Shown piece by piece: positions 22,590 through 33,100 of a stretch of DNA of 64,000 nt. The stretch is from Rhyzopertha dominica. Taxonomy: Eukaryota; Arthropoda; Insecta; Coleoptera; Bostrichidae. The position numbers and the translations under genes were made by a program. The notes below the pieces were generated by a model. The model saw only the letters and a program-made list of their open reading frames with translations, searched no databases and was not told where the DNA came from. The stretch spans positions 16,512,392 to 16,576,391 of the forward strand of contig QCXZ01000003.1 of assembly GCA_025024175.1 (NCBI GenBank). Direction: 5' to 3'. Numbering within the stretch: the first letter of the stretch is position 1; each line of letters opens with the position of its first letter.

Positions 22590-22905
22590 CCATCTTCATC
22601 TTCAACTTTTCCTCACGCCATCGAGTTTTACCTATTTGATCGACTGTTTCTTTTATCATACTCGCATTTTCTTTAATTTCATCTGTTTCCAAGTGTTGTT
22701 GCACGGTAATTATTATTTCATTCTTGGTCTCTTATTGTGCTGTTGTCATTTCTTCCAAATATGTTTTCATTTCTTCTTTTTTTATTTAGTTGCTTTGAGT
22801 TCTGTCTTCAGTTCTCCTTGACCCGTATCCATTTCCAGATATGAGTTACATAAGTTGTTTTAATTGCGCCTCCATGTCGATAGATTGGCTTCTTGTTACT
22901 GGCAT
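22590..22905 (-). pseudogene. Ty3/gypsy gag, N-terminal fragment
   Basis: From an ATG at 22905 the minus strand reads MPVTRSQSIDMEAQLKQLM, stop, then a charged helical segment (EEMKTYLEEMTTA, ETKNEIIITVQQHLETDEIK) with further stops. MxxTRSQ followed by coiled-coil-like repeats of Glu, Gln and Lys is the usual start of Gag in insect Ty3/gypsy elements. It follows a primer-binding site and an LTR at the proper distance. Everything downstream (capsid, pol) is missing from the window, so the element is 3' truncated. Confidence 0.65.
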
Positions 22906-23049
22906 ATACATTAGCTCCTAGTTGACTCACTTACTTTGAACTCTCTGGCTGTTGGTAATGTCAGAACTTTCTATGCGTTCTGATTCTTCTCCTGTTCTAA
23001 AACTTATCAAATACTGACAGTCCCGATTACACAACACTTCAGAAATCCA

Positions 23050-23069
23050 CAATTCTACTTCTGACACCA
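23050..23069 (-). other. Primer-binding site of Ty3/gypsy element
   Basis: TGGTGTCAGAAGTAGAATTG on minus begins with the TGG that pairs to tRNA CCA. It lies one base inside the LTR end at 23071. TGGTGTCAGAAGT is a form common in insect gypsy elements. Confidence 0.7.
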
Positions 23070-23070
23070 G

Positions 23071-23416
23071 TGTTTACGTCATACGGGTAAGAAAAATGCA
23101 AATTTCTAAGTTAATCGAAGTACACTAAATTATAACATTACATCAACATACTATTTACCCAAAACTACTAATTCAGTAAACCACTATTCAGAACACTACA
23201 CTATACTTGCTAAAACTTGCATCAAACACTTTAGAACACCTGGTTTGCTTTTCTTTGCTTGCTTCATCGCTTTTTAAATCAGACTTGCGCTCTTTTCTTC
23301 GGTCTTTTATACCTGGCCGTCTAGCTTCCAAGCTTCAAGAACACACGCGAACATACCAGAACATGTGTCGGTCTGGTTGCCCAATCCGCAGGCGCCGGCT
23401 TGCCCACATCGTAACA
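23071..23416 (-). mobile_element. Ty3/gypsy 5' LTR
   Basis: In minus orientation the segment starts TGTTACGATG (23416) and ends GACGTAAACA (23071), giving the TG...CA boundaries of an LTR, and it is immediately followed by the primer-binding site. Length 346 bp. Only this LTR is found next to the broken gag. A diverged piece of a related LTR is present at 41425-41530. Confidence 0.7.
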
Positions 23417-26404
23417 GTATCAATGAAAAGAAATTTGGATTATTTGACAATGATTTTGGTGCAGGTAACTATTGAAAATATTCAAAAGTATTTTGTTTTT
23501 TTACTTCACTTCTGTCCTTTTTTTTGCCTGTCATCGAGAAAAATTGCTGTTTACCTATCGCTTGTATAAAATAAACAAATACATTTGCCGTTCCATGTAC
23601 ATACCTATGTGTATACTTACTTAAGTGTCCTTTACATTTTGATTTAATAAATGAGGTGTTAACACAAGAAAAGCGTGGCGACTCGTGCAATAATTAGTGC
23701 AGGATTCGACAGCAAACATAAGGTGCCCCTAATGACCCATTTCTGGGTCGCATGTTAACAGTCGATTAGCCCCCCTCAAGCAGAACTTTCAGCTAATATT
23801 TGATAAAGAAAGCTGAATTTTAAATGCTCCTTACCTATATATACACAGGGCACCTCTTCCTGTAATTAATTTTCTGTTTACGTTTGGTATTTTCTGTCCG
23901 TGTTACGGAAGAGCTAGCTTTCACGGAAACGGCATCCGAAAGCATCAAAGGTCGTTTATACGTGGCAGAAGTAGATAAAATATCACCCCCGAGCGTGGGG
24001 TAATGGCGCCATTGTAACATCGGTTTTCGAATTTAGCCGCGTTTTCTCTTTAGTATTCATATTTTGTTGGGGGAGCGATAACTGCTCTGTAGTTGTAAGC
24101 CATCGAGTTTAAAACCAAATGAGACCGCCATCCAGAGTTGGTGCATAGATTTAAATGCTGATTAATGATATTAGGCAATTTTCGTTGGGTACATAATGGG
24201 TTCTGCGGCAGGGGGGTGGAATTTTTCAATTTCAGTGATAGGAAATATATGTATTCAAGAGGCGTTTTGTTTTTCTATCTTATAATAATAATAATGCATG
24301 TAATCGTTTAATGAAAAACTGTATAATGTATTCAATATTGCTATACTACAGCTCACATTTTTTTCGACATAGTTTTCCACCCGATTCGCAGGTGAAGTTA
24401 TTAAGGCTTTTCGTGCTAAGGACTTTTCGAAATCTAAACGCCTTATTATTATGACATTGGATTATTTCAGCAGTGTCTATTACTTAGATCTGAACAAGAA
24501 CGCATTTCCTACAGGCGTTGACGGAACTCTCACCTTAGTTATCAAAGTTTGCGCTAATATATTAGCGAAACCACCGCTTTTTCTACACAGATATAACTGA
24601 GTTTTATACCTAAGTAGGCAGCCAGAGTGACATAACTACCTGCACAGTAAAATGTATTTTTCCGTTAGACAGGTTCTGAAAAGCATCACAAAATAAATCT
24701 ACAATATCTAATCTTACTCTCACAATATGCATTTGAAACTTTAGATAACCGAGGTCAAGTAATGTGCGCGTTAGGGAAGAAGGCAGACGTGGCGTGGACA
24801 ACTATTGTCGAATAAATTTATTAACTCGGCTCATCCATGCGGTTCGCTCCGTTCAAATTGTGGACGATGTTACATTCCTAAGGTGCGCCTTCTTTGCTGG
24901 TGCTAACTATAAGAAGTAATTTACATAGATTTCCAGAAACTCTTTATTTCTAAAACGAGGATGAAGTGCTCACTTCGTACCTAACAGAGAGGGGTTTGAT
25001 GAATGTCATTCCCAGTTTAGTTGCAGCAAACATTGTTGGCATACTTTGTTTGGAAATTAATTTTATCTCAGATTGTATTCTCATTCAGCAGTTTATATAT
25101 CAGATGCCGTCATGGTGCTAATCTTTCTTCCATAACATTGGTCGACACGATTTTTGTAACAGATCAGTCCATTTCCTTTACAATGCTAATACCTTCCTAA
25201 TAATAGAAAAATATTCATAAAGCCCTAATAAGTCTACTTTTTAGTGGACTCAGTACACCCTTTTGTATGGACAGATAGTAAATGTTTTGATGGGACATCT
25301 AAATGTGATGCATTTTAAAACAAAAGTAACCTAAAATGGATTGTATATAATATTAATTTTGTTCCTTATTCAGTTTTCAGGAAACTGACATAAAGTGATC
25401 GAAAAATCTGCAAAGCTATATAAAAGATGAAGGTGTTACTGGAATTCCATAATTTTTAGTATACTTACCTATATTTTTGACGTTACTGAAAACAGATTAT
25501 CGAAATTCAAAATGGCAGATCCAATACGTACAAATTTTGGTAAAAGTCAAACAAAATTCTTCAAGCTCGGTATTTGAGAGCCTTTTAGGCTGCTAGTTAC
25601 GATCAGCGATGGGCAAGCTGAACGATTCCATCAAGATATACAATGGAAATACATTGCAAAGGATGATGGTGACCTGCCATGATGGCTCATTACTCCAGGT
25701 TTTAGAAGGGAAAAGATGTGACAATCATAAAAATAAACTAGATTAAAAAAAAACCCTTTCGGTGAAAGAGACTTTAGCGCATTTTCCTTGTATCGTCGAG
25801 ATGTATTTAATTTCATTTTAAGTACAGAACGAACATTCCTTATAGAAAGCAAAAAAGTACATCCATTGAGACGTTTTTAAAATATTTGTATAAATTTGAA
25901 TGGTGGCCGAGAGGGGCATGTTTCCGGGGGAGTCATTTACATGTTGATCATCGCTAGGCCAAGAACAAACTAATAAGCCATCGACGAACCCCATCCGTTA
26001 AACCGTTTTCCAGCTAAGACAAAAGCGAGGACAATAACGCCTTTTTCTCATAAATGAAGTGGAAAATGCGCTAAAAATAGGATTAGTGTATTTCAAATAA
26101 ATATTTTTGATGTTTGCTTTTTTCTTAAATATCAACTTCATATAAATTATATTATAAGTATCTATAGTCGATATAGGGGGTTAAAATCTTGTGAAATTTC
26201 TTTCCAATAAATTATAAATTATACCGTTCTTTAGGCGGTTTGTCTACTGTAAAAAAACCTTGCGTGTAACAACTTTTTCTGGCCATCTTCAGGTGTGGAT
26301 AGGTTGAGTTTACTACAATATGCTATTCAGCTTTATGTTGCAACAGAAAAATATAATTTTAATTTCTACGACTATTACGTTGACAGTTGTTCTTGAATAA
26401 GATG
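23417..26404. other. anonymous intergenic sequence
   Basis: No gene or element recognised. A weak hammerhead-like string near 26275-26300 (minus CTGAAGATGGCCAGAAA) lacks a usable stem II and I do not call it functional. Confidence 0.4.
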
Positions 26405-26680
26405 ATCTCTGTATTACTTTTGCACTAAATTTGAAGTTTGTTAGCCATGTTGATAGTGTAATGTCAGAGACGTTTAAAGCATAGCGATTTATATACAGTA
26501 TGTAATTGCAGGGATCTCTCCAGCGAACGAACCCTAAAGGCTCTTTTCTTGTCCCTTATTTGATCTAAATTGGAATATTGATCTATAATATGATCTCCCA
26601 TAATAGAGATTCACTGTCAAAACCTAAAGTCTATTCAGAGGCAATTTTTAACGTTTTTAATTTTTCTACGGGACGGACCT
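26405..26680 (+). pseudogene. LINE fragment, region after RT palm
   Basis: On plus, NLKFVSHVDSVMSETFKA corresponds to the LTFNxHVDxVxxKAxRxLGF block that follows the palm in Jockey/R1-like LINEs. The continuing frame, with stops, holds PKVYSEAIFNVFNFS at the place of the IExVQRKFLRF segment. Only about 90 codons survive, and the plus-strand homology stops at about 26680. Confidence 0.5.
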
Positions 26681-26887
26681 TACGAACCCTTAGGATATAT
26701 ATAATAATCTGCATCTACTAGATAGATTTTAGCTGGTGTTTTTTTACATATCGTTCTGAATGGAATGTCGCGAGCTCTTGGCCAAAATGAATTTCCTTGT
26801 TCCTCGTCGTTGTAGATGGAGACTGGATTTGGAAGTTTAAGAATAAGAATGCTTCCAAAGGTGATATTTTTCAATAGGCTATATCCA

Positions 26888-28551
26888 CCCACACAGCACA
26901 AGCTGCTCTAATGGATATCTATAAAACGTAATTTCTGGATATCCATGACATCTATCAGATGTCCAGAGATATCCATGATATGTCTAAAAGTAGTCCAAAT
27001 GTCCGGGTAAATATCCATATCTTTGTGGATATCAAATATATATCTTGTAGATGTAGATGGACAGCTTGAAGTTGGCTAAAACCTGTAGCTGTGAATGCTT
27101 GATGGATATGTATTTCATATCTAATGCTCTTCTAATAGTAACATAAAAAATATAGCGTGTACTTGTAAAGTTTATTAGTAAAAACTTTTCTAATACAAAA
27201 TTTAAAAAAGAACATTGCACTTATATGTATATGTAGGTCATTGAAGCCACTAACTTTGATGATCAGTCCTGCAAAAAATAAATTGATAAGAAAAATACGG
27301 GCGGGTTACAAGAAATATTTTATTAGCTAATCATTTAATATGGTTTAAACACACAGTACAATAGACAAAATTTTACAATTCTAAATTATTCTTGCAAATT
27401 CAGTTGTTACATTCTAAATTTTTAACAATAAATTGCTACCCTCATGGCAAAAGTGTTGTCCTTTACACGTTTAAAAGGTTAACAATTGTTATTTAATTTC
27501 ATAAAGCATGGGATTTTATTTAGTAATTTGATTTATTTATTTGATTTTATTTATTCATTAATTACTGGTCTCAACTTCTGTTTCATTATCAGCAACGTTC
27601 AATGGAAAATTCACACGCAATATCACTATTATATACAAAGCACAAGGTTTTGCAAGAAAGTGAGGTTAAGTTTACAGTAAATACCGAATATTTAAACCAT
27701 ATATCGACGGTAAATAATGTTGCTTAAGATAAAACATGAAACGCCAACAAAAGAAGAAATACTTACCGGTAACGTTAAATATATTTTCCATATTTGAGCA
27801 TCGCACAATCACAAACAAGTTATTTTTATGGTTATAGCGATAGCGCACATTATTACTTTACATAACAGAGACAGACGGTCCAAGATGGATGCGTGGAGTA
27901 AGACGTTGCCAATGCCTCAATTACTAGTATCTCGGTAGTGAACTTGTATTGCTTTAAGTCTAAATAATAGTAGATAATGTTAAATAAAATGACATTATAG
28001 TTTAAAGATAAAATTTATATACGAATTCAGCACTTGTCATACGAAAAAGTAATTGTATAATGATTGCTTTTCTGACACAGCTTTTGTATATGCTTATCAG
28101 CTTTCCCACACTTGGCAACACCGACTAAGTGGATTAGATTTACTATATTATGCCTACACAAACTTAGGGATAAAAAATTTAATGAACGAATTCTCCATAT
28201 AGTATTAAAGAATAACAATATATGATTAGGGTACAATAATTTATATAAATAGATTTTGCCAAGATTGTTTACCTTATAGAACGTTTATATATCCATTAGA
28301 CATCCATTATCAAACCGAGTAGACATCACCATGATTTTATTATTCTTTAAAATACAAATGATTGGTATTGTAAAGTAGTTAGGTATATCATGTTACGTAC
28401 AACTTACAAAATAATGACAATTTGGATGATTTGGCATCTGTGATTGATGAATATCTATTTCACATCTAATGGATGTATCACATAGATGAGATATGATATG
28501 GATCATGTGGTTATCTGATAGATATCCATAGGCTATCATGTGCTGTGTGGG
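26888..28551. mobile_element. DNA element with CCCACACAGCACA terminal inverted repeats
   Basis: CCCACACAGCACA (26888-26900) is perfectly inverted at 28539-28551. Next to both ends lie clusters of GATATCCA/TGGATATC-type words (about 26910-27120 left; 28285-28530 right), a subterminal repeat pattern like the transposase-binding arrays of some DNA transposons. The interior is AT-rich without a transposase that I recognise. I did not find a convincing target duplication, so the superfamily is open. Confidence 0.55.
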
Positions 28552-31551
28552 ATTGTATATATGTACATGAATTCTTTGTGTACTTCAGAAAAGCGCGGTG
28601 ATTTTTTATCCATAAAGTGTACATTAATAATTAATTACTTTGATCAACACATATGTTTCATTAGCGGCTTCCGCAATAAGGCTGGTGACATTTCAGGCAA
28701 AATCATTCCCTCCATTGGTTGATCTTCAAAAAATGATATCATAATTAAGGTTGCTATACTGATACCTTTTGGTATAAAAACATTACTACACTTCACCCAA
28801 GATGAAAATAGAGTGATGAGTCATTGTAACTCTTTCCTATCCACTATTTTTTCAAAAACATTTTTGTTTGGTCGGAACCAGTCATTGTCGTTTAGAAAGT
28901 ATCAAACTGAGAGAATGCACGTCCCACGTTTGAGAATAAATCCTCGGATCGAAATAAAATTAAATATTGCTGATTGGATTGGATTCGATAAGGGACAGTA
29001 GGATTTAATTGCTGTGAAGTTTTGTATGATATATAATATATAGATAGTGACTTCTACCTTGACATAAAAGGTCACTCCATTTTAATATTGTACCACCAAC
29101 TCTTAGTTTCAGGTTAAATCCCTCCACGCAAAAGCCAGAATGCTAATTTCCTCTATTATGCGAGCGAGAAATGGTGTAACAAGTATTGTTGGAATTCAAC
29201 TTCCCCTATCACCCATAACCCTTAACTGTTATATCAGAACTAATCCGTTAATAAAAGAGATCTAATTACCAGAAACTATATGTCGCAATCGTTGTCGGCA
29301 CTTGTCAATATTAAAACTTAAAAGACGTTATCTCGACAGCGTTCCGAGAGACATCTGCAGGTTTTAAATGAATTAAAAGGCGGCGACCAATTCGGCAAAC
29401 GGCTACCGATTGTCATGACAAGCTGTTCCTCCGCAATTTACCTCCGCGGCACGGCACTTTGCATGTCACTTATATTTTTATAGTTGCAAAATGTAAAAAA
29501 ACCGCGACCATATCTCGTTAGCAGTGTGAAGAATTAATAACTCATGATATTACAGTCAGGGCGCAAACTGGACTCTACCTCACCTCCCCCAAAGGCTGAC
29601 ATATTGCTTTGCTAACCTGGCGCCATCTATCTTTTGGTTACGTTATACAATAATTTGGTTACAGCTACTGCCATTCCAGTTTGTGGTCTTTGTCCAACCT
29701 ACATCTTTTCAGGCGTTCTATCGCCTAACTTCTTCCGCCTCTGAAGTTTCCAGTATAGAATAGAACATTTTTCAGCTTCCCTTGTGAATAACGCTAGACA
29801 TGATATGGCCTCACAACGATCCCAAGACCTGTGATTGGTATCCGTCAAATTAAGCATATGAAAAGCATTTCTGAATTCTGAATTACCTATAATAATCCGT
29901 TTTGACGATTTCTTGCATTGAATGTCAAATATAAAACTCTGTTTACCATAGTGTCTCATAAAAAACTATCTAAGATTTTTCAAAGTTAAAACTAAAGAAA
30001 AGTTATAAATGTATATTATGCCATTGCTGCTTGCACAATTTTTATAATGTGAGCTGAAGGAGTCGCAATCGTTTCGATCCAAATTGGTTTGCTTTGTGGC
30101 TCACGACAAAGAGGGCTTAAAATAAGAAATTTTTTTAATAAAACTTCGGAAATTTTGATGTTAATTAGAGCATATGCCACACAAAGCCTTATATCTATTA
30201 TTTTAAGTTTTCATTATATTCATTGTAAAGAGACTATTATTAGAAAACCTTATGCCTACTTCAAAATTCCGAAAAGGGCTTTGAACGCTTCTCCATATAT
30301 ATCTAATTCGAACTCATCGTACCACACGCTTTACATAAAGAAAAGGTTTTGAAAGGTAATACGATTTTTTTTTATTATCATTTTGCACCTGAACCTGTCG
30401 TACATCACGTGCTCTAAATTGCATGCTTAATATATTCGAATCAATATTCGTTGAATATCCAAAAGCTTCAAGCTACTGAGGCAACGACGGGAGCGAAACA
30501 TACATTTGTTCAATTTTAACTTGGAGAGATCAGCTGCCAGAATAAAGGCGGAGGAAAAGGAAATCACCATTCCAAAGCTGTTTATTTAAAATGTATTTGC
30601 CGGAGATGAGAAAAAGCTTCAGCGCTGACATTTTCTCTGACTGCTTGGCGACAGACATTTGCATAACGCAAATATAAATGGTATATTTTTACATAAAGAC
30701 TCCATTCATCTATAACACTGCTTGAAAAACGGAGATAGCCTTTTCCACCTGTAACTGGCTCTTTTCACTCTTACTGAAAACGAGTAGGTAAACGGTGCCG
30801 CTCCCAGTTGTTTTTGAAAACCCCGAGAAAACCGCTACATATATGAAAAAAAAAACAGCTGCAAATTGAATCTATACTTCTACATCCAATTGTCAAAATG
30901 ACATTTACGTTTTTCTTTCTTATACTATACGATTAGTAATCAGGTTTTGAGCATTTTTGCTCTCTACACATTTTTTCTAAGACAAACAGTCCTCGTGATA
31001 TTAGCAAAAATACATAAGTTTTAAAATCGTTTTTTCCAAATAACTCGAAAATTATTAACTTAACAAAAAAATTACAAGAGTGTTTTCTGATCAGAAATTA
31101 GATTTTCTATATAACACCAAAATTAAAAAAAATTGTACGAGCAGGGTCCAAAATAGGTTTTTTGGAAATATTTCGAAAATGTCAAAATTTTAAATAAATT
31201 TTCTAAGACACTTTTTGTGAAAAATTTTATTTCCTTCCTGATGGCATTTTCATTTTTTATATATATTAAATATATTCGGAGATATTTAGGAAAAACCGCT
31301 TTCTTTAAGTGACGCTTTTTTGCTAATATCTTCTAAACAGTTTGCTGCACCGAAAACTTATAAGAACGAATAATACTCGCAGTTATACTACTAATCACAT
31401 ACTAAAACGAATAAAAAAATAAAAATTTGCAAAAAATGTCGTGGCTTTATTTAAAATCTAGGAGAATTAAAGTTATAGTACCTTCGGGGTAGGCACTCGA
31501 TAAAGCAATAGAGTATATTTATGGTATTCAACTTTTTAATACCAAATTAAA
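28552..31551. other. anonymous intergenic sequence
   Basis: No supported gene. The segment at 30890-31480 is very AT-rich with many homopolymer runs and looks like eroded non-coding repeat. The 29699-29959 minus frame has no recognisable domain. Confidence 0.45.
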
Positions 31552-31564
31552 CAAAAATAGAACT

Positions 31565-31908
31565 TATAATAATTACGTCTATACCATGTCGCCTGCGTCA
31601 AGACAATCTGTGGACAGCTGTTTCGGCTTATAAAGCCTCCTCAGCACAGTCCCAATGCAGACAACACGGCATAGATCTGGCTTCCCTTATATACGCCAAG
31701 GTAGGCATATGTATGCGAGAATTACAGTATGTATATGCCATCTAGTGGCAATACGATATTATCCACTCGTCTCTGTGGAGAACAAATTATTATGCTTGAG
31801 AACTACATTCGTTGCAGAAATCGTCGTTGGAGAACGTCTCCACAGAGACGACTGGNTGATGCCGTATTGCCACTAGATGTCATGGTGTCATCCACACTGT
31901 AATTTTCG
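31565..31908 (-). mobile_element. Short hammerhead-bearing retroelement (344 bp) with 13-bp target duplication
   Basis: CAAAAATAGAACT occurs exactly at 31552-31564 and 31909-31921 and flanks the segment as a target duplication. Inside are a canonical hammerhead on minus (31608-31649) and a long inverted repeat (31715-31909) whose arms hold ccatctagtggcaatacg and its inverse. There is no coding capacity. The 13-bp repeat fits target-primed retrotransposition rather than a cut-and-paste DNA element. It is probably a non-autonomous Penelope-type or retrozyme-type element. Confidence 0.7.
31608..31649 (-). ncRNA. Type I hammerhead ribozyme, canonical core, loopless stem III
   Basis: On minus: stem I CUGUG, core CUGAGGA, stem II GGCUU-UAU-AAGCC, core GAAA, stem III ACAGCUGU, cleavage nucleotide C, stem I CACAG. 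All three stems pair perfectly, and every invariant core position (C3 U4 G5 A6, G8 A9, G12 A13 A14) is present. Stem III has no loop and is self-complementary, so activity is expected mainly in a dimeric or tandem RNA. The cleavage site is after GUC. Confidence 0.85.
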
Positions 31909-31909
31909 C
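31715..31909. repeat. Inverted repeat inside the hammerhead element
   Basis: Gcgagaattacagt at the left is mirrored by actgtaattttcgc at the right. Inner arms catctagtggcaatacg and cgtattgccactagatg pair, as do cgtctctgtggagaac and gtctccacagagacg. One N at 31856 lies in the right arm. Confidence 0.75.
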
Positions 31910-31921
31910 AAAAATAGAACT

Positions 31922-32739
31922 ACTAATGTTGTATCTCGAATTTCGATTGTGCATTAAATTCTAAGCGGTAAGCAATATAGATATATGGTCTAGAATTAAA
32001 GTTTTTGAAAATACGCTAGGCAATCCAGTTATCATATTTTCATTATTGAATGGAAGTACTAAAACTCGTGGCAATGGTAATAATAACGAATTTGTAACGC
32101 TCTTGTTGTATAGGTTACATTACCAATTAGTTAATTAGTTAATGTGTACATCATAGGATTATGGACGATAACTGCACCTACCGTATTTCTAAAACAGTTG
32201 ACTTTAAAGCATATTTTTGCTTAGAACTAGATTTTGGATAAAAATCAGTAATAAAAGGTTCGATTCAGTACTCGCTTTGTCGATTGTTCCTTGAGTTCTA
32301 TAACTTTTATTCGAAACATTTCTTCTAAGATTACAAATAAAGCCATCAAATGGGTGAGCACGGCGAATGGAGCATTCTGTACAAAAATCAACTAGCCACG
32401 GCGATAGCAAGCACCCGTATGGTGCTACTCGTATTTTGGAAATTTACCTGGAATCTTGCGCAGGGTAGTGCGTGGTAGCACTGAAACTAGGCTAATTTAA
32501 ACCGAAATGAACTGAATACTGGAAATACAAGGTGACTCAGAATGGATTGCATATTTCTCTTTTAAATAACACGGTATATAATTATGACAGAGTGGTTAGT
32601 CACTATGCGTTCAATAGTAGTGAGCACGGAATTTGTCATATGTAATGCTTTGCCTTCAAGGTGTCTTCTACATGCAGTTATTATGAAACTAGCCTGTTGC
32701 GTTACGTTTTTGAATTCAATATGGGCTACATGACATACA
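31922..32739. other. anonymous sequence
   Basis: No gene or element recognised. Confidence 0.4.
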
Positions 32740-33100
32740 ATAAGCACCAAGTACCAATTTAATCAAATATTGTGTTCAGAAATTTGAGCGCAGTGGTTCT
32801 ACCCTGAATTTAAAACCTAACGGACGCCGGCGAACAGTAATAAAACCCCGACAAACATTGACCGCATGCTGCAATTCCTTCAACGAGCATTATTGGTCCG
32901 TATTTTGTAATGTAACCAAGGGCACATGCATACTGTTCCGTCTGTGGACCCAGCAACTTAGTGCCACAAGTCACACGTGGAACATTAGAGGCAATTAGAC
33001 AATCGTTTCCAAACTTGCTTATTTTTCGGTAGAGATTTCACTTGGCTGAAACATCGTGTTTAGGTGAATCCTAGGGTAAATCTTGGACAACTTAAGGCCT
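32740..33100 (+). pseudogene. Possible mariner-like transposase relic
   Basis: In plus frames, SGSTLNLKPNGRRRTV with TNIDRMLQFLQRALL resembles the linker of an insect DDE transposase family (KFExxGTTLNLxxGRPRTV...NIDAVRESL). Further on CHKSHV and TLEAIRQSFPNLLIFR recall the TCHTAxxTxxxLRxxFPxRLISR block before the third catalytic residue. The pieces lie in different frames with stops and a large deletion between them. I infer a dead copy; the similarity is weak enough that a profile search is needed. Confidence 0.35.

Noticed and set aside
26270..26305. Hammerhead-like string CTGAAGATGGCCAGAAA on minus
   Set aside because: Stem II would have no loop and the flanking stems do not pair; noted only as a possible decayed copy.
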